From: UBA1368 sp964563125
GTDB taxonomy: Bacteria; Bacillota; Syntrophomonadia; Syntrophomonadales; Syntrophomonadaceae
Direction: 5' to 3'
DNA: 24,863 nucleotides
Assembly: GCA_964563125.1 (NCBI GenBank)
Contig: CAZLVY010000029.1
Span: forward strand, 1 to 24,863
Shown here: positions 14,657 through 21,707 of the stretch, piece by piece
Numbering within the stretch: the stretch's first letter is position 1
Layout: every line of letters starts with the position of its first letter
Program-made: the position numbers and the translations under genes
Notes under the pieces: generated by a model
Database searches by the model: none
The model's input: the letters and a program-made list of their open reading frames with translations, nothing else
What the model was told of the DNA's origin: nothing

Positions 14657-14685
14657 TTAGCAGAAAATTTTTGTGGTAATATATA
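14657..14685 (+). promoter_or_regulatory. Candidate promoter of the radical SAM-DUF2344-rng operon
   Basis: TTAGCA (14657-14662), a 17-base spacer and TATATA (14680-14685) precede the ribosome binding site AGGAGG (14718-14723). Each box is 4 of 6 to consensus. A new promoter here would separate constitutive RNA-related genes from the sporulation pair, but read-through is not excluded. Confidence 0.35.
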
Positions 14686-14728
14686 TAGTACTTTAATTAA
14701 AAGGTTTATAGTTTTTCAGGAGGCAATG

Positions 14729-16576
14729 ATGAAAGAAAAGTTGTTCAAAGAAATATTACCACTGGTATCTAAGCCGATTAGATATACGGGCAATGAGCTG
14801 AATATAATAAAAAAATCCTGGCCTGACAGTAAAACAAAAATGGTTTTAGCTTTTCCGGATGTTTATGAAGTAGGAATGTCACATGTGGGCGGAAAAATAC
14901 TTTATGGCTTAATCAATGAAACAACCAACCATTTACTGGAGAGGAGTTTTGCGCCCTGGCCAGATATGGAAGAATTACTGCGGCAGCATGAATTACCGCT
15001 TTATTCATTGGAGAGTTTTAAACCACTGGGCGATTTTGAAGTAGTAGGATTTTCGCTCCAGTATGAATTATCGATAACCAATTGTATAAACATGCTAGAT
15101 ATGTCCGGTATTCCAGTCTGTTCTAAAGACAGAGGCGAAAATGCACCTTTTGTCATAGCCGGAGGCCCGGTAGCTTTTAATCCTGAACCATTTGCGGATT
15201 TCTTCGATGCCTTTTTAATCGGCGATGGTGAAGAAGTTTTACCGGAATTTCTGGATTTATGCTTTGCAACCCGCAATCAGCCTCGTAAAGAACGGTTGCT
15301 GGCCATGGCTAAAATTGAAGGTGTTTATATTCCGGCACTTTATCAGGCCGAATATGGGAAGGATAATCTGTTTAAGGAATTAAAACCTTTGGTACCAGGA
15401 GTACCGGCCAGGATTCGTAAGCGGGTAGTCACTAATTTTGACCAGGCCTATTTTCCCGCAAAGCCCATTGTGCCTTATATGAATATAATTCATGACCGGG
15501 CAGTTCTGGAAGTAATGCGGGGATGTCAACGTGGATGCAGATTTTGTCATGCGGGAATAGTATATCGCCCCGCCCGGGAAAAACGAGTGGATACATTGCG
15601 CCGGCAGGCTAAAGAGCAATTAGAAAGCAGCGGCTATGAAGAAGTATCATTATCCTCCCTAAGCTCGCTGGATTATTCAGGGATAAACAGTCTGGTCAAA
15701 AAACTGGTCAAAGATTATGGCAAATGTGGTATCGGAGTTTCTCTGCCCTCACTAAGGGTAGATGCATTTTCTATAGAGTTGGCCAATGAAGTGCAAAAAG
15801 TACGTAAAACTACCTTGACTTTAGCACCTGAAGCCGGTACCCAAAGGATGCGCAATATTATTAACAAAAATATCACCGAGGAACAATTGGTTCAAGCGGT
15901 ACAAGCTGCATTTAAGTCAGGATGGCGGGCAATAAAACTCTATTTTATGTTCGGCCTGCCTTATGAAGGGCAAGAAGATCTGGATGGCATCATAAGACTG
16001 CTGCAGGAGGTCAAATCTATCGGCGACAAGTATTCCCGCCGCCCGGTTGAACTGAAAGCCAGTATAGCAAATTATGTTCCTAAAGCGCATACTCCTTTTC
16101 AATGGCATAGTCAAAACAGTGTAGAAGAATTTGAGAATAAAAGACAATACATGGTAAAGAGCAGACGCAAAAACATCAAGCTTGATTTTCACGATAGCCA
16201 AACCAGCTTTGTGGAAGGAATAATTGCCCGTGGTGATCGCAGACTGGGCCCGGCTATTTTAAAAGCCTGGCAATATGGGTGCAAATTTGATGGCTGGACC
16301 GAACATTTTCATTATAATAAATGGGTTAAAGCACTTAAGGATAGCCAAATTGACCCTGATTTTTATACAGTGCGGCTTCGAGATAAGTCGGAAGTATTTC
16401 CCTGGGATTTTATTGATATCGGTGTCAGCAAAGAATTCTTATGGCGGGAATTTGAAATGGCTGTAGAGGAAGCTGTAACAATTGATTGTCGATCAGATGC
16501 CTGCAATGACTGCGGTATTTGTAGTGAGTTCGGTATCAGTGTGGAAATTGAGGAGGAGATGCCACTTGAAGATTAG
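14729..16576 (+). CDS. B12-binding-like radical SAM protein, TIGR03960 family
   Basis: The 615-residue protein has an N-terminal B12-binding-like domain ('LAFPDVYEVGMSHVGGKILYG', about residues 32-52) and a radical SAM core. The iron-sulfur cysteines are C266, C270 and C273 in 'CQRGCRFCHAG', and 'LTLAPEAGTQRMRN' lies in the barrel. Near the C terminus C587, C592, C595 and C598 form a four-cysteine site that could hold a second cluster or zinc. The family works with the DUF2344 protein encoded next; the reaction is unknown. ATG 14729 (or 14726) is chosen because AGGAGG lies at 14718-14723; the reading frame continues open upstream to 14624 but without a ribosome binding site. Confidence 0.92.
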   Translation: MKEKLFKEILPLVSKPIRYTGNELNIIKKSWPDSKTKMVLAFPDVYEVGMSHVGGKILYGLINETTNHLLERSFAPWPDMEELLRQHELPLYSLESFKPLGDFEVVGFSLQYELSITNCINMLDMSGIPVCSKDRGENAPFVIAGGPVAFNPEPFADFFDAFLIGDGEEVLPEFLDLCFATRNQPRKERLLAMAKIEGVYIPALYQAEYGKDNLFKELKPLVPGVPARIRKRVVTNFDQAYFPAKPIVPYMNIIHDRAVLEVMRGCQRGCRFCHAGIVYRPAREKRVDTLRRQAKEQLESSGYEEVSLSSLSSLDYSGINSLVKKLVKDYGKCGIGVSLPSLRVDAFSIELANEVQKVRKTTLTLAPEAGTQRMRNIINKNITEEQLVQAVQAAFKSGWRAIKLYFMFGLPYEGQEDLDGIIRLLQEVKSIGDKYSRRPVELKASIANYVPKAHTPFQWHSQNSVEEFENKRQYMVKSRRKNIKLDFHDSQTSFVEGIIARGDRRLGPAILKAWQYGCKFDGWTEHFHYNKWVKALKDSQIDPDFYTVRLRDKSEVFPWDFIDIGVSKEFLWREFEMAVEEAVTIDCRSDACNDCGICSEFGISVEIEEEMPLED

Positions 16577-17249
16577 ATGTGAATACTCGGTAGGACCGGA
16601 ACTAAAATTTCTGTCTAATCTGGATATGATGCACATGATGGAAAGATCTTTACGAAGGGGCGGTATTCCTTATGCTCAGAGCGAAGGTTTTAATCCCCAT
16701 ATAAAACTATCAATGGGTACAGTTTTGCCGGTCGGTCTTTGGGGGGCACGAGAATATTTCGATTTGGAGCTTACAAAAACCGTGGATCTAAATTGGTTCA
16801 GGGAACAGATGAATGCGGTATTACCGCCATATATAGTTATTAACCGCGGCATTGCTATTGACAGTAATGAACCATCCTTAATGAAAACTATCAATGCTGC
16901 CAGTTACTGCTTTAAAATACAAAGAATTTCGCTGCTTGAAGTAAATCAACTGCTGGATAATGTAATGACGATGCCGGACTTGATTTTTACCAGTCGTGGT
17001 AAAAAAAAGGATGTTAAAAAAGATCTTAAACCAAGTATTTACAAAATTGCAGTGAATGGACAGGATAATTCTGTTATTATAGATTTAACTGTTGCGATCG
17101 GCGAACCGGTTAATGTGAGGTTTGATGAGTTAAAGGACCTTCTGCTTTGGGCAGGTATTAAAGAAGATGACATGGTAGATATATACCGCAAAGCTAATTA
17201 TATTATAAAAGCAGCAGATTATTATTCTCCCCTGGAAAAGGTGGTTTAG
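16566..17249 (+). CDS. DUF2344 / TIGR03936 radical SAM-associated protein
   Basis: This 227-residue protein begins 'KIRCEYSVGPELKFLSNLDMMHMMERSLRRGGIPYAQSEGFNPH', the conserved opening of TIGR03936/DUF2344, a family nearly always encoded beside or fused to the TIGR03960 radical SAM protein. TTG at 16566 is the best start: AGGAGG (16551-16556) lies 9 bases upstream, inside the end of the previous gene, and the two genes overlap by 11 bases. Codons further upstream in this frame overlap the coding end of the radical SAM gene and are unlikely. Its role is unknown; conserved linkage to RNase G and ribosomal genes suggests RNA or ribosome modification, which is inference. Confidence 0.9.
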   Translation: MKIRCEYSVGPELKFLSNLDMMHMMERSLRRGGIPYAQSEGFNPHIKLSMGTVLPVGLWGAREYFDLELTKTVDLNWFREQMNAVLPPYIVINRGIAIDSNEPSLMKTINAASYCFKIQRISLLEVNQLLDNVMTMPDLIFTSRGKKKDVKKDLKPSIYKIAVNGQDNSVIIDLTVAIGEPVNVRFDELKDLLLWAGIKEDDMVDIYRKANYIIKAADYYSPLEKVV

Positions 17250-17250
17250 T

Positions 17251-18678
17251 TTGGTTAGAGAACTAATTGCGGAAATTTACCCCTGGGAATCAAGAGTAGC
17301 AATAGTTGAAGATGGCAGATTAGTAGAAGTATTCTGGGCTGATGAAAATGAAAATATAGGCAATATTTATAAAGGCAGAGTAAAAGATATTTTACCCGGT
17401 CTATCTTGTGCTTTTATTGATATTGGTTTGAATAAAAATGCCTTTATTTACTCTGGTGATATTGTTATCCCCGGTACCAAAAAAGGGGTTAATACCTTTA
17501 GCATGTTAAAAACCGGACAGGATATAATGGTGCAGGTTAAAAAAGAGGCTTTTTCGGAAAAAGGGGCAAGAGTAACTGGAAATGTAACTATTCCTGGTCA
17601 CTTTTTAGTCTTGCTGCCTTACCAAAACGAGATATCGATTTCCAGAAAAATTACCGATGACGTGCGGCGGGACAGCCTGCGTGATCTGATAGAAAATAAT
17701 CGCATAGAGCAAACCGGTATTATTCTGCGCACTGCCTGCTTGGAAGCAGAAGACAGCGAAATAATTGCAGAATTAAATGGTTTGCTGCAGGTGTGGGAAG
17801 ATATTAAACAAAATTACCAAAAAGGCAAAGCTCCGAGTGTGCTTTATGAAGATATTGATGTTTTGGAAAGGACCTTGCGCGATTATTTAGATGGTGATAC
17901 ATCCCGGGTAATTATCAATAATCTTAGATTAAAAGATAAAATCAGCAATTATATGCATAACAAAAATGTGCCGTATGGTTTTTCCGTTCAATACGATCAG
18001 GGCGATCTTTTTGAAAAATATAGTCTGGAAAAAGATATAAAAAGGTCACTGCGGCGCAAAGTATGGCTCAAGAACGGTGGATATCTTATTTTTGATGTGA
18101 CCGAAGCAATGACCGTGATCGATGTTAACAGCGGCAAATATACCGGCATCGATGATTTTGAAGATACTGTCTTTAAACTTAATATAGAGGCGGCAGTTGA
18201 AATTCCCCGGCAGCTTCGGCTGAGAAGTATCGGCGGTATAGTCTTGATCGACTTTGTTGATATGCGGGACAAACAAAATCAAGAAAAAGTTATTAATGCT
18301 TTTAAAAAAGAAATGGAAAAAGATAAAGCCCATACCAGAATTGTAGGAATGACCGGATTAGGTTTCTTGGAGATGACGCGTAAAAAGTCGCGTTACGGTG
18401 TGTCGGAATTTTTTACTGATGAATGTCATCACTGTAATGGGCGCGGCAGAACTATAAATCTTTTTGCCTTATCCTGTGAAGTGAAACGAAAACTTTCCAA
18501 TTTAGGTTATGTGGAAAATAAAATATTAGTCTGTGAAGCCCATCCTGACTTTCTGCAGTATTTACAAAATGACGAACATAACTTGAATTATATTCGCAAA
18601 AGAACTAATAAAGAGATAAGCCTGCGCGAAAATAACAATCTGGCGGTCGGAGAGTATAACATCTATACTACTGATTGA
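17251..18678 (+). CDS. rng: Ribonuclease G (RNase E/G family)
   Basis: This family comprises 5'-monophosphate-stimulated endoribonucleases that process rRNA and decay mRNA. An N-terminal S1 domain ('NIYKGRVKDILPGLSCAFIDIG', about residues 36-57) is followed by the RNase H-like and DNase I-like domains. Asp291 in 'VIDVNSGKYTG' and Asp334 in 'LIDFVDM' correspond to the catalytic Asp303 and Asp346 of E. coli RNase E, with the same 43-residue spacing. C392-H-H-C395 is the zinc-link motif. The 475-residue length fits RNase G without the degradosome scaffold. The TTG start at 17251 comes 1 base after the DUF2344 stop codon. Confidence 0.96.
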   Translation: MVRELIAEIYPWESRVAIVEDGRLVEVFWADENENIGNIYKGRVKDILPGLSCAFIDIGLNKNAFIYSGDIVIPGTKKGVNTFSMLKTGQDIMVQVKKEAFSEKGARVTGNVTIPGHFLVLLPYQNEISISRKITDDVRRDSLRDLIENNRIEQTGIILRTACLEAEDSEIIAELNGLLQVWEDIKQNYQKGKAPSVLYEDIDVLERTLRDYLDGDTSRVIINNLRLKDKISNYMHNKNVPYGFSVQYDQGDLFEKYSLEKDIKRSLRRKVWLKNGGYLIFDVTEAMTVIDVNSGKYTGIDDFEDTVFKLNIEAAVEIPRQLRLRSIGGIVLIDFVDMRDKQNQEKVINAFKKEMEKDKAHTRIVGMTGLGFLEMTRKKSRYGVSEFFTDECHHCNGRGRTINLFALSCEVKRKLSNLGYVENKILVCEAHPDFLQYLQNDEHNLNYIRKRTNKEISLRENNNLAVGEYNIYTTD

Positions 18679-18691
18679 TAATTTTTGTTGT

Positions 18692-18709
18692 GGTAAAAAG
18701 AGTTTTATC
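18692..18709 (+). other. Small hairpin upstream of the flavodiiron gene
   Basis: GGTAAAA (18692-18698) and TTTTATC (18703-18709) can form a 7-bp stem with one G-T pair and an AGAG loop, 28 bases before the start codon. It is AT-rich and lacks a T-tail, so it is not a terminator. It may be an operator or chance. I could not place promoter boxes with confidence in 18679-18736. Confidence 0.2.
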
Positions 18710-18736
18710 AGCATTTTATCTGGAGGGGGGATAAAC

Positions 18737-20278
18737 ATGCCTTTTGTTTCAATTCGGCCTGAAGTTTACTGGGTGGGAGTGCAGGATCCTAAGCTTAAGC
18801 TATTTGATATTATAATGGAGTTAACTAATGGTACCAGTTATAACGCTTATCTGGTAAAAGGAGAAAAGCATATAGCGCTTATCGACACCGTGAAAGCTGC
18901 TTTTGCTGATGAATACCTCGCTAATCTGGCTGCAATTACAAATTTAAATCAGATAGAATACCTGGTGGTTCAGCATGCCGAACCTGACCATGCCGGGTCC
19001 ATAGAAATGCTCCTGGATAAAGTTCCTGACCTTACTATAGTGACTAATTATACAGCTTATACTTTTCTGCGGAAAATAGTGAACCGCGATTTTAAAGTTA
19101 AATTTGTTGCTCATGATGACCAATTGGACTTGGGGGGCAAAAAGTTAAGATTTATAGGTGCCCCGCTGCTGCATTGGCCGGAAACTTTTTATAGTTATTT
19201 GCAAGACGATGGTATACTTTTCAGTTCTGATACATTCGGCAGCCATTTTTCTGATGACCGATTATTTAACGATTTGATTGACCGTGATTTCCTGCCGGAT
19301 TTTAAACATTATTATGATATTATTTTAGGTCACTTTAAAAAATATATGTGGAGCGCTCTGAAAAAGATTGAAACAGAAAATACACAAATGATATGCCCGT
19401 CACATGGACCAATATTAAGAGAGGACCTGGATTATTATATTAATTTATATAAAACCTGGACCTTTAAGCCTAAAAGCCAAGCAAAACCACTGATAGTTAT
19501 AGCCTATGCCAGTGCTTACGGCTATACCGAAAAGATGAAGAACGCCATTCAAATTGGTCTGGAAACAGACGGCAAGTTTATAGTTAAGGCTTATGATCTC
19601 ACTATCATTCCATTGACCGAAGTTCTTACTGCTATTGCCGATTGTTCAGCGCTCTTAATTGGTTCTCCCACCATAAATAAAGATGCAGTTAAACCGGTCT
19701 GGGATTTGCTTAGTTCATTAACTCCAGTAGATACCAACGGTATTATAGCATCAGCTTTTGGTTCCTTTGGATGGAGCGGTGAAGCAGTACCCAATATAAC
19801 CCAGCGGCTGCGCATGCTGCGTATGAGGGTAATGCCGGGCCTGCGGATGCAGTTTAACCCTTCTGCTGAGCAGTTGGAAGCAGCACAGCAATTTGGTCTT
19901 GATTTTGCCCAGGCTGTTTCAGGTCAGGAACAAAGCCTGGAAGAGGTTTTACACTACCAGCGGCAAGTTAATCCGCGTAATCCTTATAGTTTTGCAGAAG
20001 AGAATTACCGCCGCAAATATGAGAACCATGACATAATTATTTACTGGAATCCTGAACAGTGTACCCATGATACTAACTGTTTTGTAAGTCTTTCCAAAGT
20101 TTTTGCCCCGGAAAAAATTCCCTGGGTAAATATTAATGGAGCCAGCCCGCAGAGTATTATGAAAACTATTGATGAATGTCCATCTGGCGCACTTAAATAT
20201 GAGATAAAGCCAGAGGCGTCGATTTTAACGTCAGCCAAAAAAGGTCCGGGTTGGATTAACTTTTACGGCAATAAATAA
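18737..20278 (+). CDS. fprA: Flavodiiron protein (FprA-type) fused to a YjdI-type iron-sulfur domain
   Basis: Flavodiiron proteins reduce oxygen to water or NO to N2O, protecting anaerobes. The metallo-beta-lactamase-like domain carries the diiron ligands: H80-x-E82-x-D84-H85, then H146 in 'LHWPE', D165 in 'SSDTFG' and H223 in 'CPSHGP'. A flavodoxin domain follows (about residues 250-400, FMN loop 'YASAYGYT'). Unlike the usual protein of about 400 residues, this one has 513. The tail (about residues 432-495) contains C442-x5-C448 and C481-P-S-G-A-L, the pattern of the divergent mono-cluster ferredoxin family Fer4_19 (E. coli YjdI). It probably brings electrons to FMN. It has its own AGGGGGG-type ribosome binding site and lies between rng and rplU. 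Confidence 0.93.
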   Translation: MPFVSIRPEVYWVGVQDPKLKLFDIIMELTNGTSYNAYLVKGEKHIALIDTVKAAFADEYLANLAAITNLNQIEYLVVQHAEPDHAGSIEMLLDKVPDLTIVTNYTAYTFLRKIVNRDFKVKFVAHDDQLDLGGKKLRFIGAPLLHWPETFYSYLQDDGILFSSDTFGSHFSDDRLFNDLIDRDFLPDFKHYYDIILGHFKKYMWSALKKIETENTQMICPSHGPILREDLDYYINLYKTWTFKPKSQAKPLIVIAYASAYGYTEKMKNAIQIGLETDGKFIVKAYDLTIIPLTEVLTAIADCSALLIGSPTINKDAVKPVWDLLSSLTPVDTNGIIASAFGSFGWSGEAVPNITQRLRMLRMRVMPGLRMQFNPSAEQLEAAQQFGLDFAQAVSGQEQSLEEVLHYQRQVNPRNPYSFAEENYRRKYENHDIIIYWNPEQCTHDTNCFVSLSKVFAPEKIPWVNINGASPQSIMKTIDECPSGALKYEIKPEASILTSAKKGPGWINFYGNK

Positions 20279-20289
20279 TTTTTAAGAGT

Positions 20290-20405
20290 TTTTGCCACAG
20301 CCGCAAGGGCAAAGATTGCTTGACTAAGAAAGTGTTTTGTGTTACTTTCTTAGTTGGGTTGCACACTTTGTAACCGCACAGTTCGGGTTATAAAAGGCAA
20401 ATGCC
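20290..20405 (+). promoter_or_regulatory. Structured 5' leader of rplU-rpmA (candidate L21 leader)
   Basis: The 171 bases between the flavodiiron gene and rplU contain successive hairpins: TTTGCC (20291-20296)/GGCAAA (20308-20313), the perfect 11-bp ACTAAGAAAGT (20323-20333)/ACTTTCTTAGT (20344-20354), and GGCA/TGCC (20396-20405). Between them are two competing stems that share AACC: GGTTGC (20357-20362)/GTAACC (20370-20375) versus AACCG (20372-20376)/CGGGTT (20384-20389). Firmicutes rplU mRNAs are known to carry an autoregulatory L21 leader (Rfam L21_leader), and the position fits. The assignment to that family is inferred, because I cannot run a covariance search. Confidence 0.6.
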
Positions 20406-20449
20406 TACCTGGAAACTGGCGAGTCTGAATTTGTGGGAGGTGCATATAA

Positions 20450-20764
20450 TTGTATGCAGTAATGAAAACCGGTGGAAAACAATACAAAGTGAGTGAAGGA
20501 ATTATTCTTAAGGTAGAAAAACTTGAAGCTGAAGTAGGCGACAAAATCACCTTTGACGAAATTCTTTTTCTTACAGACAGTGAAGGTAATGTTAAGGTTG
20601 GAAATCCAGTAGTAAGTGACGCTAAAATTATTGCTGAAGTTATTCAACAGGGACGCGAAAAGAAAGTCATAGTATACAAATACAAACGCAGAAAGAATTA
20701 TCATAAAAAACAAGGACACCGTCAACCATTTACTAAATTAAAGATTGAAAAGATAGAAGGTTAA
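20450..20764 (+). CDS. rplU: 50S ribosomal protein L21
   Basis: L21 binds 23S rRNA domain I early in large-subunit assembly. The 104-residue protein starts 'MYAVMKTGGKQYKVSEG' and has the usual 'KYKRRKNYHKKQGHRQPFTKLKI' C-terminal part. The start is TTG at 20450, an unusual codon for a ribosomal protein. It is supported by alignment of the N terminus with other L21 proteins and by GGGAGG at 20435-20440, 9 bases upstream. A weak start may be compensated or exploited by the structured leader. rpmA follows after 42 bases; the ysxB/prp gene common between them in Firmicutes is absent. Confidence 0.98.
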   Translation: MYAVMKTGGKQYKVSEGIILKVEKLEAEVGDKITFDEILFLTDSEGNVKVGNPVVSDAKIIAEVIQQGREKKVIVYKYKRRKNYHKKQGHRQPFTKLKIEKIEG

Positions 20765-20806
20765 TCTATCTAAAATATCAACTAATGATAATCAGGAGGT
20801 GTTGAC

Positions 20807-21085
20807 ATGGCTCATAAAAAAGGTGTTGGTAGTTCCAGGAACGGAAGAGATAGTCACTCTAAAAGGCTTGGAGTTAAAAGATACGACGGTCAGGTTGTCA
20901 GAGCAGGTAATATACTGGTCAGACAAAGAGGAACTAAAATTCATCCCGGCAACAATGTTATGATTGGTGGAGATGACACATTATTTGCTGTTATTGATGG
21001 CAAGGTTAAGTTCGAAAGAAAAGACAAAGATAAAAAGCAAGTAAGTGTTTATGCGGTAGAAGAAAGCATTGTCATGGAAGCTTAA
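20807..21085 (+). CDS. rpmA: 50S ribosomal protein L27
   Basis: L27 reaches the peptidyl-transferase centre with its N-terminal tail. The 92-residue protein begins 'MAHKKGVGSSRNGRDSHSKRLGVKR'. Many Firmicutes make L27 with a nine-residue N-terminal extension removed by the protease Prp; here the extension is missing. An in-frame TAA lies 12 bases before the ATG, so it cannot be encoded upstream. AGGAGGTG precedes the start by about 5 bases. The gene closes the rplU-rpmA unit with an intrinsic terminator. Confidence 0.98.
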   Translation: MAHKKGVGSSRNGRDSHSKRLGVKRYDGQVVRAGNILVRQRGTKIHPGNNVMIGGDDTLFAVIDGKVKFERKDKDKKQVSVYAVEESIVMEA

Positions 21086-21104
21086 TACTTATGAATTCTT
21101 GCAG

Positions 21105-21129
21105 CCCCTGGAGTTTTTCAGGGGTTTTT
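21105..21129 (+). terminator. Intrinsic terminator of rplU-rpmA
   Basis: CCCCTG (21105-21110), an 8-base loop and CAGGGG (21119-21124) are followed by five T residues (21125-21129). It begins 20 bases after the rpmA stop codon. It implies that spo0B-obg depend on read-through or on a promoter further downstream. Confidence 0.9.
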
Positions 21130-21130
21130 G

Positions 21131-21226
21131 TTATACTATCAAAAAGTATAGGTTTAAAGGGCGATAGTATAAGTGCAACCGCGGTTCCGCAGTCGCCAGA
21201 GGCTCGGCGCAAGCCGGGTTTTCTTT
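21131..21226 (+). other. Terminator-bracketed structured leader or small RNA before spo0B
   Basis: TTATACTATC (21131-21140) is perfectly complementary to GATAGTATAA (21163-21172). TATACT (21132-21137) can alternatively pair with AGTATA at 21145-21150, so two exclusive folds exist. Next come the 10-base palindrome AACCGCGGTT (21177-21186) and a block of about 73% GC (21174-21218), far above its surroundings. It ends in a terminator-like hairpin, CTCGGC (21203-21208)-GCAA-GCCGGG (21213-21218) with a GNRA tetraloop, then TTTTCTTT. Together with the rpmA terminator this brackets a unit of about 95 bases. It could be an attenuator for spo0B-obg or a small RNA. The frame of spo0B is open through it from GTG 21173, but coding there is doubtful. 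Confidence 0.5.
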
Positions 21227-21256
21227 ATTATTAGGAAAAACGGGGGGGTAGAGCTG

Positions 21257-21703
21257 GTGGAAGCTGAAAGAACAATTGTTTTGCTAAGAAAGATCAGACA
21301 TGACTTTGGCAATCATCTGCAAGTCATAAGCGGTTATCTGGAGCTGAAGCAACCCGATAAAGTTCAGGAGTATGTAAGTAAGTTAATACTAGCCCTAAGA
21401 GCAGAAAGAACCGTTTTTGAAACTACCGAAGGTGAAGCTACAGTCTATTTATTTGAACAAATGCTAGCGGCCCGGGATTTTGGTGTAACACTATTATATA
21501 AAGATGTGCAGATAAATTCTATTGAACCTTTAGTGCAGGCAAATGAGCCATTAAACAGTTTACAGGCGCTGGCGGAGAATATAAAGGCAGATGATTTAAC
21601 AGTACAGGTTGTAATCGGAACAACTATTGAACAAGATATATATATTGAATATTACTCAGGAGCATTTACAGTTAATCCACAGCGAGTGGTTATCAGGGAG
21701 TGA
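21257..21703 (+). CDS. Spo0B-like sporulation phosphotransferase domain protein
   Basis: Spo0B relays phosphate from Spo0F to Spo0A. Seen here is the helical-hairpin motif 'LLRKIRHDFGNHLQVISGYLEL' with the presumed phospho-acceptor His15, matching the SPOB_a domain. The product is 148 residues, clearly shorter than Bacillus Spo0B (about 190), and its C-terminal half shows no clear ATPase-like signature. The GTG at 21257 is chosen because a run of seven G (21242-21248) lies 8 bases upstream. An alternative GTG at 21173 would add an arginine-rich stretch overlapping the GC-rich hairpins. Its place between rpmA and obg is the same as in Bacillus subtilis. Clostridia often lack a Spo0F relay, so its role may differ. 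Confidence 0.8.
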   Translation: MEAERTIVLLRKIRHDFGNHLQVISGYLELKQPDKVQEYVSKLILALRAERTVFETTEGEATVYLFEQMLAARDFGVTLLYKDVQINSIEPLVQANEPLNSLQALAENIKADDLTVQVVIGTTIEQDIYIEYYSGAFTVNPQRVVIRE

Positions 21704-21707
21704 AATA

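Noticed and set aside
14624..14728. N-terminal extension of the radical SAM protein
   Set aside because: The extra 35 codons overlap the end of spoIVFB, lack a ribosome binding site and are not part of the family; AGGAGG at 14718-14723 marks the start at 14729.
16482..16565. N-terminal extension of the DUF2344 protein
   Set aside because: It overlaps the four-cysteine coding end of the previous gene and precedes the conserved family start; a good ribosome binding site serves the TTG at 16566.
20290..20314. TTTGCC/GGCAAA hairpin as terminator of the flavodiiron gene
   Set aside because: No T-run follows the stem, so an intrinsic terminator is not supported; it is treated as part of the rplU leader.
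20405..20725. Minus-strand open frame of about 106 codons opposite rplU
   Set aside because: It lies entirely over the conserved L21 gene, has no ribosome binding site, and its composition is that of an antisense shadow.
21627..21707. N-terminal extension of Obg
   Set aside because: It overlaps spo0B in another frame; Obg proteins begin at 'MFVDYAKI', which is ATG 21708 with a proper ribosome binding site.
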